This document shows, piece after piece, positions 1 to 8,615 of a DNA stretch of 64,000 nucleotides. Positions within the stretch are counted from its first letter, which is position 1. Each line of letters starts with the position of its first letter. Under the pieces are notes generated by a model. It did not search any database. It saw only the letters and a program-made list of their open reading frames with translations, and was not told the DNA's origin. The stretch spans positions 248,001 to 312,000 of the forward strand of contig NZ_SMCS01000001.1 of the NCBI RefSeq assembly GCF_004342265.1, in the 5' to 3' direction. The DNA comes from Luteibacter rhizovicinus (GTDB taxonomy: Bacteria > Pseudomonadota > Gammaproteobacteria > Xanthomonadales > Rhodanobacteraceae). A program made the position numbers and the translations under genes.

Positions 1-115
1 GGGCAAACGCGATCTCGGGAATGAGCAGCGAAGCGATCACGGCGAAAACCACCAGCGCGCTAAGCGACGGAGACTTGGACTGAGCGACAGTGTTCGAGAG
101 AGAGGGCAGGGCCAT
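1..115 (-). CDS. virB2: VirB2-like T4SS major pilin, N-terminal part (runs off window)
   Basis: Only the first 38 codons are inside the window. They encode a signal-peptide-like start (MALPSLSNTVAQSK) followed by a hydrophobic run that ends in the leader-peptidase-like AFA at the window edge. This fits the processed pilin subunit VirB2, which forms the extracellular pilus of type IV secretion systems. A Shine-Dalgarno AAGGAAG precedes the ATG. It is the last visible gene of the minus-strand operon after virB1, matching the Xanthomonas order B7-B8-B9-B10-B11-B1-B2. The mature pilin is outside the window, so identity rests on leader plus position. Confidence 0.72.
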   Translation of the reverse strand, partial: MALPSLSNTVAQSKSPSLSALVVFAVIASLLIPEIAFA

Positions 116-356
116 CGCAATACTTCCTTATGGACAAATGCAAACGTTGTGCGGCTGTCGGCTGACGTCCGCGCGGAGAATGGCTGCGCGAAACGCAGCC
201 AGGTTCACTACGGCACGTCCCGGTACAGGCCGGGACGGTGTTGCGGCCCGAGGGCCATCTCGACAGGCGTCGGAGCGCGCTGCCAAAGAGAGTGAGCGGG
301 ACAGGCGCGGCAACCGGACTTCGTCCGGCCGCCATGCAGGTACACCGCAAGAAAAA
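116..356 (-). promoter_or_regulatory. Intercistronic virB1-virB2 spacer with three hairpins
   Basis: This 241-base gap is exceptional in an operon whose other genes overlap or nearly touch. It contains three hairpins: 314-319/323-328 (loop of 3), 216-223/230-237 (loop of 6) and 182-188/194-200 (loop CGAAA). None is followed by a T-tract on the minus strand, so they are not classical terminators. RNA processing or stabilisation sites that raise pilin mRNA relative to upstream genes are one possible role; this is inference. Confidence 0.5.
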
Positions 357-1394
357 TCAGAAAACGAAAGCGTCATCGCGCACTCCCGTACGAAGGTCGG
401 CCTGATCGCCCATCGGCACAGACGGTGCGGGCACCGCAGCGGACTGTGCCGTGGGTGAGGGGGGCGTGGCGTCGGCTCCGGTGGGAGGCGATTCCGGTTC
501 GCCCGGACCCCGGACCTGGGGTACGAAAATGTCGGCGCCCGGCGCGCCAGCCACGATGGGCTGGTTGGCCGCGAGTTTGGGCGCGGCGGCGATGGCCTGG
601 GCGATCTGCGTCACGGCCTGTCCCGCTACCGCGGTGACGGCTGCGGCATTCATCGGGACCACGGGTTGTTGCGCCACGGGAATACCGGTTTGCTGCGTGG
701 GTATCAGGCTTTGTGCGCCGTGCATGCCATCGACTGGCATTCCCGTAGCGGGATTGATCTGGTTCGGAACGTTCGACCCGATGGCGGTGGCCAGCGCCGG
801 CGCGATCGCTGCCGACGCGGCGGCGTCGAGCACGCTGCGTATGGCAACGCGATACGCGGGACCGTCGGTCGTTACCGTAGTGACGCCCTTGACGCGGCCG
901 CCGGGGTTGGCCGTCGCATTGACCACTTGCAGTGGAATAGCCGAAGTGGAGTCCGGGGCCTGTTGTCCGATCGAGGCGTAAACCTTCTGGACATAGCCGT
1001 CCTGGAAACCGGTCGTGAAGTTGCCCGAGTAGTAGCAGCTGAACGACTTGCCCCAGTCGCCACCCGCACTGGCATAGCAGGCGGCGAGGATCTGAGATCC
1101 CGCGACGAGATTCGGGCACACCTGGAAAGCTTTCTCGTAGGAGTCGAGACCGAACTTGCCGAGGTTGGCGCGGTTTACCTGTGCTATGCCCAGCGAATAG
1201 TTGTAGCCCTTCTCGTCGAGCATGCGCACCGTCGCCATCGCCTCGCCGAGGTTCTGCGGCTGACGTACCAGCTGCGCGCCAACGACGCCGATCGCAAACG
1301 GGTTGCGGCCGGATTCGACTTCGACGATGTGCTGCATCACCTCAGCCGGGACGGCAAGGTTCTGGCACGCTAGCATTTCCAATCCTGGTATCAC
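357..1394 (-). CDS. virB1: VirB1 lytic transglycosylase of the type IV secretion system
   Basis: A 345-residue periplasmic muramidase-type protein that locally opens peptidoglycan for assembly of the secretion channel. The N-terminal 150 residues are a soluble lytic transglycosylase fold: VESGRNPFAIG with the putative catalytic Glu27, then SLGIAQVN and the Cys-containing C-Y-S-G-N region. Residues from about 150 to the end are Ala/Pro/Gln-rich and probably disordered. The GTG start at 1394 is chosen because AGGAG lies eight bases upstream; an internal ATG six codons later lacks such a site. No clear signal peptide is visible. It lies between virB11 and virB2, as in the Xanthomonas operon. Confidence 0.9.
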   Translation of the reverse strand: MIPGLEMLACQNLAVPAEVMQHIVEVESGRNPFAIGVVGAQLVRQPQNLGEAMATVRMLDEKGYNYSLGIAQVNRANLGKFGLDSYEKAFQVCPNLVAGSQILAACYASAGGDWGKSFSCYYSGNFTTGFQDGYVQKVYASIGQQAPDSTSAIPLQVVNATANPGGRVKGVTTVTTDGPAYRVAIRSVLDAAASAAIAPALATAIGSNVPNQINPATGMPVDGMHGAQSLIPTQQTGIPVAQQPVVPMNAAAVTAVAGQAVTQIAQAIAAAPKLAANQPIVAGAPGADIFVPQVRGPGEPESPPTGADATPPSPTAQSAAVPAPSVPMGDQADLRTGVRDDAFVF

Positions 1395-1432
1395 CTTTAC
1401 AACTCCTGCTTCCTGACCGACTCAGTCGATCG

Positions 1433-2473
1433 TTACCCTGCACTCGCCGCAAACGCTCGATTCGGGTTGAAATCAATGCCGGTGATGTAGCGGCGCCCGG
1501 CATGCGCCTTGATATGCACGACGATGTCGATGGTCATCATCAGCAATCGTTTGATCGTGGAAAACTCCAGCCCGGAGCCTTCCGTGGAAGCCTTTACCAT
1601 CAGCGCGAGCTGATCCCAGGTCTGTTCGGTGCTGCCGGCGTGGCAGCTGGTGATCGAACCGGGATGACCCGACGCGCAGTTACGGATGAAGTAGAACGAT
1701 TCGTCGCCGCGCAGCTCGGCCAGAATGATCCGGTCGGGCTTCATGCGCAGGCATGCCTCCATGCAGCTCTTCGCGGTGACGTTGCTGGTGCTCTGGCCAC
1801 CTTTCGAATAGAGCAGGTGCACCACGTTCGGCTGATCGATGAATAGTTCGCGTGCGTCTTCGATGGTGACCAGCCGTTCCTCGTCGGGAATGTGGTGCAC
1901 CAGCGATTTCATGAACGTGGTTTTGCCGCTGCCGGTGGCACCGGCGACGACGATGTTTTTCTTGCTCAGTACGGCTTTGCGGAAAAAGTCGGCGTAGCGT
2001 CGCTCCGCACGCAGTTCGAGCAGCTCGCGATCGTGATCGCTGATGGCGTTCACGTCCTCCAGGATCTGATCGAAAAAGCCATCGTCCTGATACTGGGCGA
2101 GGGTCTTGGTGTGTTTCGACGGCAGGCGGATGGTGATCGAGACATGACCCGCCTCGCATGCGGGCGGTACCACGAACTGCGCGCGCTGGCCGGTGGGGAA
2201 GGTCAGCGACACCACCGGATCCATATCCGTGATGCGCTGGCCGGTATTGCTCTCGTTGACCACGGCCGTGCAGAACTGGCGTGCACGTTCGAAGGTCAGC
2301 GAAGGCACTTCCACCCGGCGCCAGCACCCCTGGCTTTCCAGATATAGCTCGCCCGGCTTGTTGATGCATATTTCGGTAACGTCGGGCGACGCCATGAAGT
2401 CCCGGACACCCAGTACTTCGTACTGGTAGTCCAGGAATTCATTCGGGACCGCGGCTACGGTGGCGTCGCTCAT
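1433..2473 (-). CDS. virB11: VirB11 secretion ATPase
   Basis: A 346-residue hexameric traffic ATPase of the VirB11/GspE family, acting on the cytoplasmic face of the inner membrane and powering pilus biogenesis and substrate transfer. The Walker A motif GATGSGKTT is near residues 169-177. It is followed by the Asp box (TIEDARELF), a Walker-B-like ILAELRGDE and the His box (GHPGSITSCHAGS). Length is normal for the family. Its ATG is 17 bases downstream of the virB10 stop, and virB1 follows 38 bases after its own stop. Confidence 0.95.
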   Translation of the reverse strand: MSDATVAAVPNEFLDYQYEVLGVRDFMASPDVTEICINKPGELYLESQGCWRRVEVPSLTFERARQFCTAVVNESNTGQRITDMDPVVSLTFPTGQRAQFVVPPACEAGHVSITIRLPSKHTKTLAQYQDDGFFDQILEDVNAISDHDRELLELRAERRYADFFRKAVLSKKNIVVAGATGSGKTTFMKSLVHHIPDEERLVTIEDARELFIDQPNVVHLLYSKGGQSTSNVTAKSCMEACLRMKPDRIILAELRGDESFYFIRNCASGHPGSITSCHAGSTEQTWDQLALMVKASTEGSGLEFSTIKRLLMMTIDIVVHIKAHAGRRYITGIDFNPNRAFAASAG

Positions 2474-2490
2474 CGTCTATGGCGTCCGCA

Positions 2491-3756
2491 TCAGTAGCGC
2501 GCGACCACGGCGCTGAAATCCACGTCTTTGGCGACATAGACAGCCAGCACGGTGCCCTGGTTGATCGTTACCGTTGCCGGCCGGTTCGCGGCGCGCTGCA
2601 CGGCCTGGTTTGCGAGCATCTGCATGGTCTGGGCCGTGTTGCTCTCGAACGGGCTCTGCGTGACCACGCCGTTGCTGATAGTTGTGCTCTTCGGTCCGTG
2701 TTCGGCGGCCTCGTACTTGAAGGCGTCGCTGAGCATGCTGATCAGCAGGGCGGCGCCGATACGGCTACCCCAGTGCGCGTTGTAGTAGCCCGGATGACCG
2801 GCACCGCCGAGCGTGTCCACGCCGGGACTGGACATGTTCACGTCGATGCCGGTGGGCGTGACGATACGGTCCCAGATCACCGCTACGCGGGGGCCGTTCG
2901 GTTCCGATTCGTACTTGCCCAGTATTTCCGAGCCCTTGGGCAGCAGCAGCCGCTTGCCGGTGAACGAGTACACGGGTTCGGTGACGACGCAGGACGTGAA
3001 ACCCGGGATGTCGGTGATGATGCGGGTTTTCAGTACGCAGCGGATGAACGTGCCGCGCAGCATCAGGGTGTCCGGATGCGTGAGTGGTTCGGCGCTGGAT
3101 ACGTCGGGCAATGGTTTTTGCGAATAGGCGCTATTGGGCGGCAGGCCGCCCATCGCACCAGGCATGCCGTTCATGCCCGGCATACCTGCGAGCATCTGCC
3201 CATAACCCTGCGGTGCGCCTGTGGTGGCGTACTGGCCACCACCGACGGCCTGCGCCGCGGCCTCGCCGGTCATCATGCGACGCTCGACCAGGGACGGGCC
3301 GCGTGGTTCCTGCGGGACGTACTGTCTTGTCTGCGCGGCAGTGGGCAACGGCGGGGGAGGCGCAAGCGGAATCGCCTGAGGCAACTGTGGCATCTGACGG
3401 GCCGTTGGCGGCGGGAGGGCGGTGGGAGCGTCTGGAATCGTCACCGTCTCCTCGCGCGGCTTCTGCGGTGCTTCCGTTCGCGCGCCGGTACCTTTCAGCA
3501 TCCAGAAGGCGGCCAGAAGGAGCAGCACGACAATGCCGGCCAGGAAACCGAGCGCCCGCCGGTTCATGCGACGCAGGTCGTTCGACGAGGCCAGTTGCGG
3601 CGCCCCAGCGTCGAGGTCTGGCGCGGGGGCCTGACGCTGCTGCGCGGAATAGGGATTGCCGGCCAGCGGATCGTGATGATCGGCTTGACCTTCGTTTGGC
3701 GGGATCTGGCCGTTTACGGCGTCGTCGTCCGGATGATGAGGCGTGTTCGGGCTCAC
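2491..3756 (-). CDS. virB10: VirB10 (TrbI-type) inner/outer membrane-spanning T4SS subunit
   Basis: A 421-residue core-complex protein that spans the envelope and transmits ATP energy to the outer-membrane pore. The N-terminus is cytoplasmic, polar and His/Asp-rich (residues 1-62). A single membrane helix lies at about 68-87. A Pro-rich periplasmic linker (PPPTARQMPQLPQAIPLAPP) leads to the VirB10/TrbI beta-barrel domain over the last 200 residues. The start is a GTG at 3756 that overlaps the virB9 stop (GTGA) with AGGAA upstream, so the two are translationally coupled. Confidence 0.95.
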   Translation of the reverse strand: MSPNTPHHPDDDAVNGQIPPNEGQADHHDPLAGNPYSAQQRQAPAPDLDAGAPQLASSNDLRRMNRRALGFLAGIVVLLLLAAFWMLKGTGARTEAPQKPREETVTIPDAPTALPPPTARQMPQLPQAIPLAPPPPLPTAAQTRQYVPQEPRGPSLVERRMMTGEAAAQAVGGGQYATTGAPQGYGQMLAGMPGMNGMPGAMGGLPPNSAYSQKPLPDVSSAEPLTHPDTLMLRGTFIRCVLKTRIITDIPGFTSCVVTEPVYSFTGKRLLLPKGSEILGKYESEPNGPRVAVIWDRIVTPTGIDVNMSSPGVDTLGGAGHPGYYNAHWGSRIGAALLISMLSDAFKYEAAEHGPKSTTISNGVVTQSPFESNTAQTMQMLANQAVQRAANRPATVTINQGTVLAVYVAKDVDFSAVVARY

Positions 3757-4520
3757 TTTTTTGTATTCCTTCGCAGACCCACGACGTTCTTGTCGTGCCG
3801 GATGACGAGGTAGGGATACGTGCCGTGGACAACGATCGTGTTGCCCTCGACCGTCGTATTCACTACCGAATCCTCTCCATGCTCGCGCTCGCGCATGTAC
3901 ACCGTCGGGAAGTTTCCGGTCGGGAACTGCTTGAGGTCACTCATCTTGATATAGGTGAACTGCCCGTCGTCGTACACATTGACCGGCACGAGCCATGGCG
4001 CGGTCTTGCGGCGCATGGCGTAGTCGTAATTGAAGTTGTAGTCGCGGCCTTTCACCAGAGAGGTGTTGAGCTCCGGCACCTGCGACACCTTCTTGGATTC
4101 GCTGACGAAGCTGGTGTCGGCGGGGTAGGTGAAGGCGATCTTGTATTGCACGCCCGCACGCCGCGCCTGCTCCAGTGTCTTCCAGTCGGTGGCGACCACC
4201 TTCAGTTCGAAGATGTAGGAGTGGGTCGCCGTGCGAATCATCATGTTCGTATCGACGTCGACGTTCTTGGGCTTCACGTAGAACACGTTGTCGCGTCGCG
4301 TGAGGTCCCAGCCGCTGCTGAAGCCGGTGCTGTAGTCGAGGATTTTCTCGTTAGGGCTGAGTTCGATCTGCGTGGTGATGCCCAGGCCGGCGCGCACCTG
4401 ATAGATGCGGTCGGGCTGGTATTCGTAAGGCTGCACGGCTTGTGCGCTGGCGGTGTGCGCTACGCCTGTCGCGGCAAGGCACAGGGCGCAGAGCAGGGTG
4501 AGTTTGCTCGAGCGGTTCAT
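3753..4520 (-). CDS. virB9: VirB9 outer-membrane core-complex subunit
   Basis: A 255-residue periplasmic protein that forms the outer ring of the T4SS core complex with VirB7 and the VirB10 C-terminus. It has a Sec signal peptide (LTLLCALCLAATGVAHTASA), an N-terminal domain, and a C-terminal beta-sandwich ending TYPYLVIRHDKNVVGLRR, typical of VirB9. The ATG at 4520 is preferred over a TTG one codon upstream; its A is shared with the virB8 TGA stop (TGATG), showing tight coupling. Confidence 0.94.
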   Translation of the reverse strand: MNRSSKLTLLCALCLAATGVAHTASAQAVQPYEYQPDRIYQVRAGLGITTQIELSPNEKILDYSTGFSSGWDLTRRDNVFYVKPKNVDVDTNMMIRTATHSYIFELKVVATDWKTLEQARRAGVQYKIAFTYPADTSFVSESKKVSQVPELNTSLVKGRDYNFNYDYAMRRKTAPWLVPVNVYDDGQFTYIKMSDLKQFPTGNFPTVYMREREHGEDSVVNTTVEGNTIVVHGTYPYLVIRHDKNVVGLRRNTKK

Positions 4521-5485
4521 CAACGGCGCCCTCCATTGGCGGTGCTTCTCGGAGCGGGAGCGGGTGCTGCGGCAGGGAGTTGAGCGGCAGCATTTGCCGG
4601 GACGGCAACTGCCGGGTAGGAGCCTTCGGCGGGAACCGGCGACGGCGGAATGCCGATCGCCTGCGGTGCTTCGGGCGCGACGGGATTCGCTGCGGGAGCG
4701 TTGGCGGACGGCGCGGTACCATCGGCCGAATCCGCGGCGGCGGCAGGAACTTCTTCCGGCGGCGACTCGCCGTAGTCGCTGTCTACGCGATAATCGGTCA
4801 CCTGGAAGCCGAGCGGATTCTCGATGCGGTACTGGTCGTCCATTTTCAGATTCGGCTTGTACGCGAATTCCATCGTCGCGATCTTGCTGTCCAGCGGCGT
4901 ACTCAGGCCGGTCACCTTGTTGTACACCGTGCGCTGGAAGCGCACCGTCGCGCCCTTCGGCGTGACGCCCTGACCGCCGCCGATCAGCACGATGCTCAGA
5001 ATCTTCACGCGGATAGCCCTGTCCCTGCCGTAGGTCTTGAAAGGACTGGCTGGATTGGCCGGGGCATGCAGGCTGGTGTAGCCGGAGGCGACGTTGGGCG
5101 AAGCCATGGTCAGCACGGTTGCCCAGTCGCGCAGATTGATCATCGCAACGTCGTACGACTCGCGAGCCAGCACGAAGTGGGCGATATTGCTGCGGTTGAT
5201 GGCATCGCTGGCGGTGATTCGACGGTTCATTACGTCGTCGGTCAGGCGCGCAACCGAACTGACGCCGTTATAGGCATCGGCCATGACGATATACGGCACC
5301 TTTTCCTTCAGCGGCAACATATAGAAGTAGCCACCGGCAAGGATCAGCGACATCACGATCGCGCCAAACGCGACCATCCATGCGCGGCGTTCGCTGCGCC
5401 TGGCAAGATCGGCAACGGTCAATTCGAAATTGACCGATTTGTTGACCGCACCGTCGATATTCGGGGTCGATTTCTTCTTGAGCAT
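4520..5485 (-). CDS. virB8: VirB8 inner-membrane T4SS subunit
   Basis: A 321-residue bitopic inner-membrane protein that nucleates T4SS assembly. A short cytoplasmic N-terminus precedes a membrane helix at about residues 37-58. A periplasmic NTF2-like domain follows (about 65-235, with VRFQRTVYNK and TMEFAYKP). The last 80 or so residues are a Pro/Ala-rich tail, longer than in classical VirB8 of about 230-240 residues. The gene starts 46 bases after the virB7 stop and overlaps virB9. Confidence 0.94.
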   Translation of the reverse strand: MLKKKSTPNIDGAVNKSVNFELTVADLARRSERRAWMVAFGAIVMSLILAGGYFYMLPLKEKVPYIVMADAYNGVSSVARLTDDVMNRRITASDAINRSNIAHFVLARESYDVAMINLRDWATVLTMASPNVASGYTSLHAPANPASPFKTYGRDRAIRVKILSIVLIGGGQGVTPKGATVRFQRTVYNKVTGLSTPLDSKIATMEFAYKPNLKMDDQYRIENPLGFQVTDYRVDSDYGESPPEEVPAAAADSADGTAPSANAPAANPVAPEAPQAIGIPPSPVPAEGSYPAVAVPANAAAQLPAAAPAPAPRSTANGGRR

Positions 5486-5531
5486 CAGCGAATGCCCGCC
5501 TCGATCGTCACAGCGCTATTCCTTGTACTGT

Positions 5532-6011
5532 TCATTTGGTGTCCGGAGTGGCGGCGGTTTTCACGTCGTCGGACGCCCGCTTGCTGGTGGTCGCGACGGG
5601 TACGATCGCGCTTGCCTGTTCCACGCGGATTTCGCGGCCGACGGCCGTGACGGAAACGCCCTGGGTCGCATAAATCGAACTCAGTTCGGTCGCTGCATCC
5701 TGGATATCCGTTGTGTGAATTTCCGACGCGCGCTTATAAAGCGTGAAGTCCGACTGGAGTCGATATGACAACGTCATTCCCGAGTCGCTAGCCCAGCGCG
5801 TCAGCATGGTTTTCAGGGTGCCGTCCATGGGTGACGCATAGAACGAATAAGCCACGGACAACGGGATTTCGGACGGTGTGTCCTGGAAGCGGTTGACCGG
5901 CTTCCACGAGCCGCCGTAATCCTTGGCCGGCGGCGTACCGCAGCCGGTCAATGCGAGTGTCGTCAACAGCGAAGTGCCCATCAGGGCCCGGTTTATGAAG
6001 GATCTTTTCAC
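5532..6011 (-). CDS. virB7: VirB7 lipoprotein with C-terminal N0-like domain
   Basis: A 159-residue outer-membrane lipoprotein and the first gene of the operon. The lipobox is LTGC with the lipidated residue Cys24. Classical VirB7 proteins are only about 45-65 residues. This one continues with a globular domain of about 100 residues (PMDGTLKTMLTRWASDSG through VSVTAVGREIRVE), which resembles the N0 fold found in the long VirB7 of the Xanthomonas antibacterial T4SS and in secretins/TonB receptors. That link is from family knowledge plus pattern, not a structure search. The start is a GTG at 6011 with a weak ribosome site. Confidence 0.88.
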   Translation of the reverse strand: MKRSFINRALMGTSLLTTLALTGCGTPPAKDYGGSWKPVNRFQDTPSEIPLSVAYSFYASPMDGTLKTMLTRWASDSGMTLSYRLQSDFTLYKRASEIHTTDIQDAATELSSIYATQGVSVTAVGREIRVEQASAIVPVATTSKRASDDVKTAATPDTK

Positions 6012-6900
6012 GTCATACTCATAAGTCGATGAATGCGATGAAGAAGCTTGATTATTCTGGACAGCCGGACTTATCGGGCAGGCACGTTGAAACGGTCTGC
6101 CGGTGTACTCGGTTTAGTCAATGCGCACGGAAATACGCCGCTGTCCTGGAGGGCAGCGATTTGGCGGTGGCGTAACACAAGGGAATCGGCGTATTGCCGT
6201 TTGTAGCGCCCTTTCTCGCCGCGCATGCAGTGGACCGACACGGCCACGCAAAGTGCAAGCTTTCCATTCCATTCAGACTTCCTGTCCGGGCAAGTGCGTT
6301 GCCCGTAAGATCTACACGTCATAAAGACAGCCCCATGGAAACTGAAAGCCGGTGTCATCGACACCGTTCTTTCGGATAGTTCTCAATAGGTCGCCCTTAT
6401 CCCCTGTTCCCCCGGCCCAATTCGCTGATCTTCAGCTTAGGCCCTCGTCTTACGTAGTCTTGCGTGCGAAAAGTAACGCATCAATTTCGAATTGCCTAGT
6501 GCACAGGGCAAATCACTTTGTGAGTCGCGTCACAGAATAAAGATGTGAAGTGTGTAACTCGGCTGTCTCATTAATGTGTGTTAGCGATTACGTTAATTCC
6601 TAGGAATTATTTTCACGAAATAGGTACGTGAATTATGTAAGCGGTTTCTATTAAAGCATTAAGGCGGTGACCTGTTCGATCGATGACTTCGGTCGCAAAC
6701 AACATCTATATATATATGTATATGTATAGCGTCCTTCAGCGGCCTGTTTCACGAGGAGCGTCGCGACCGGACTTGAAGGGAACGTTGCTGGGCAAAAGCT
6801 TCTCGGATCATCCGGTCAAGTCTTGGCGTACCGGGTGCGAGGGAGTAGAACGTGACGCTTTCGTCCGTTCCTTTCCCCTCAATGAAACGCGGAGATCCGC
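6012..6900. promoter_or_regulatory. 889-base regulatory region between the virB operon and pncC
   Basis: No convincing gene is seen here; the small ORFs lack ribosome sites and family features. Bases 6440-6740 are strikingly AT-rich compared with the flanks and hold a perfect palindrome AATTCCTAGGAATT (6595-6608), an inverted repeat TTCACG-N9-CGTGAA (6612-6632) and an alternating TA tract at about 6708-6729. On the minus-strand transcript toward virB7, 6139-6158 can fold into a 5-bp stem whose 10-base loop carries GGA, a possible CsrA site. This is presumably the control region for virB7 and perhaps pncC. Confidence 0.6.
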
Positions 6901-7410
6901 ATGGAGCATGCATCCATTCCCACCGATGCCGAACTTGTCGCCCTGGCGGCGGAGGTTGCGGCCGCGGCGCAGCGGCAGCGCGTGATGGTGGCAACGGCAG
7001 AATCCTGTACCGGGGGCTGGATCGCCAAGACGCTTACCGACCTTGCCGGTAGTTCCGCATGGTTCGAGGCGGGCGTCGTCACCTATAGCTATAGTGCGAA
7101 AGAGGCGCTGCTGGGCGTCAATCCGCGCACGCTGGAAAGTACGGGTGCGGTCAGCGAGCAGACGGTGCTCGAAATGGTTTCCGGTGCGCTGGCCCGTTAC
7201 GGTGCCGGTATCGCGGTGGCCGTCACTGGCATCGCCGGGCCGTCCGGCGGTACGCCGGACAAACCGGTGGGTACCGTGTGGATTGGCTGGAAGCGGCGCG
7301 GGGGCTACGCTCACGCCCGCCTTTATCACTTCGACGGTGATCGCGAAGCGGTGCGCCGACAGACCGTGGCCGCGGCTCTGGCTGGAATGAGCAGGGAACT
7401 CGGCGACTGA
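6901..7410 (+). CDS. pncC: Nicotinamide-nucleotide amidase, CinA C-terminal domain family
   Basis: A 169-residue single-domain protein of the CinA C-terminal family, which deamidates nicotinamide mononucleotide to nicotinate mononucleotide in pyridine-nucleotide recycling. The motifs AESCTGG (33-39) and [18 protein letters not shown] (109-126) are the family signatures. The N-terminal MoaB-like domain of full-length CinA is absent, as usual in gammaproteobacteria. GGAG lies upstream of the ATG. It sits directly upstream of recA, a conserved pairing. Confidence 0.93.
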   Translation: MEHASIPTDAELVALAAEVAAAAQRQRVMVATAESCTGGWIAKTLTDLAGSSAWFEAGVVTYSYSAKEALLGVNPRTLESTGAVSEQTVLEMVSGALARYGAGIAVAVTGIAGPSGGTPDKPVGTVWIGWKRRGGYAHARLYHFDGDREAVRRQTVAAALAGMSRELGD

Positions 7411-7519
7411 TCCGGTTGGCCTTGACGCCTGTGGCAAACTGATCGCCTGGCGGATCGCAGTCCCTGAGACGGTGGCCGGGCAAGATACCTACCTACACTA
7501 CGAAATCGGAAGAACCACG

Positions 7520-8557
7520 ATGGACGACAATAAGCGCAAGGCGCTCGCAAGTGCTCTCGGCCAGATCGAAAAGCAGTTCGGCAAGGGCGCCGTCATGCGT
7601 CTTGGCGACCGCGTCGACGATACGATCGATACCGTCTCCACGGGCTCGCTCGGTCTCGACATCGCTCTCGGCATCGGTGGTCTTCCGCGCGGTCGCGTGG
7701 TCGAAATCTACGGTCCGGAGTCCTCGGGTAAGACGACCCTCACCCTGCAGGTCATCGCTTCGTGCCAGCGCGCCGGTGGCACCGCCGCGTTCGTCGACGC
7801 CGAGCACGCGCTCGATCCTTCCTATGCCGAAAAGCTGGGCGTCAATGTGGCCGATCTCCTCGTCAGCCAGCCGGACACCGGCGAGCAGGCGCTCGAAATC
7901 GCCGACATGCTCGTGCGTTCGGGTGCCGTCGACGTCGTGGTGGTCGACTCGGTGGCCGCGCTGACGCCGAAGGCTGAAATCGAGGGCGAGATGGGCGACT
8001 CCCACGTCGGCCTGCATGCCCGCCTGATGAGCCAGGCCCTGCGCAAGCTCACGGCCAACATCAAGAAGTCGAACTGTCTGGTGATCTTCATCAACCAGAT
8101 CCGCATGAAGATCGGCGTGATGTTCGGCAGCCCCGAAACCACCACGGGCGGTAACGCGCTGAAGTTCTACGCCTCGGTGCGTCTGGATATCCGCCGCATC
8201 GGCGCGGTGAAGAGGGGGGACGAGGTCATTGGTTCGGAAACCCGCGTCAAAGTGGTCAAGAACAAGGTGGCGCCGCCGTTCCGTCAGGCCGAGTTCGAAA
8301 TCCTCTACGGCGAAGGCACCTCCCGCGAGGGCGAGATCATCGAGCTTGGCGTGCGCGAGAACCTGATCGACAAGTCGGGTGCCTGGTATAGCTACAAGGG
8401 CGATCGCATTGGCCAGGGCAAGGAAAACGTCCGTCAGTTCCTGCGCGAAAATCCGCACATCACCAACGAAGTCGATGCCGAGCTGCGCGCGCGTCTGCTG
8501 GTCAAGGCCGGCCCCAAGACGGCCGAGACCGAGGCGGACGAACTGGAAGAAGTCTGA
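7520..8557 (+). CDS. recA: RecA recombinase
   Basis: A 345-residue DNA-strand-exchange ATPase that also activates LexA cleavage in the SOS response. Walker A is GPESSGKTT (65-73), Walker B ends VVVVDSV, and the acidic C-terminus is TEADELEEV. The ATG at 7520 ([10 protein letters not shown]) is chosen over an upstream in-frame start because GGAAG precedes it and family members begin there. I found no clear LexA box in the 109-base gap after pncC, and no lexA gene is adjacent, unlike the lexA-recA-recX order of some Xanthomonads. Confidence 0.98.
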   Translation: MDDNKRKALASALGQIEKQFGKGAVMRLGDRVDDTIDTVSTGSLGLDIALGIGGLPRGRVVEIYGPESSGKTTLTLQVIASCQRAGGTAAFVDAEHALDPSYAEKLGVNVADLLVSQPDTGEQALEIADMLVRSGAVDVVVVDSVAALTPKAEIEGEMGDSHVGLHARLMSQALRKLTANIKKSNCLVIFINQIRMKIGVMFGSPETTTGGNALKFYASVRLDIRRIGAVKRGDEVIGSETRVKVVKNKVAPPFRQAEFEILYGEGTSREGEIIELGVRENLIDKSGAWYSYKGDRIGQGKENVRQFLRENPHITNEVDAELRARLLVKAGPKTAETEADELEEV

Positions 8558-8592
8558 GTCATATGCGCGGCGCTGAACGCGACATCGTCATG

Positions 8593-8613
8593 GCCGCCTC
8601 GCAACGAGGCGGC
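8593..8613 (+). promoter_or_regulatory. Hairpin masking the recX ribosome-binding site
   Basis: A 9-bp perfect stem (8593-8601 with 8605-8613, loop CAA) lies between the recA stop and the recX ATG at 8616. The 3' arm contains GAGG, the only Shine-Dalgarno-like sequence for recX, so the folded RNA would occlude recX translation. There is no T-tract, so it acts as an RBS lock or weak attenuator rather than a full terminator. It would keep RecX below RecA; the role is inferred. Confidence 0.6.
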
Positions 8614-8615
8614 GC

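Noticed and set aside
6071..6364. A 97-codon minus-strand ORF upstream of virB7
   Set aside because: There is no ribosome site or family pattern, and its codon use does not match neighbours; the region looks regulatory.
7411..7519. Search for a LexA box upstream of recA, and likewise at 30258-30628 for dinB
   Set aside because: Neither the CTGT-N8-ACAG type nor a clear Xanthomonad-type dyad was found by eye. The region has a TTGACG at 7422 but no fitting -10.
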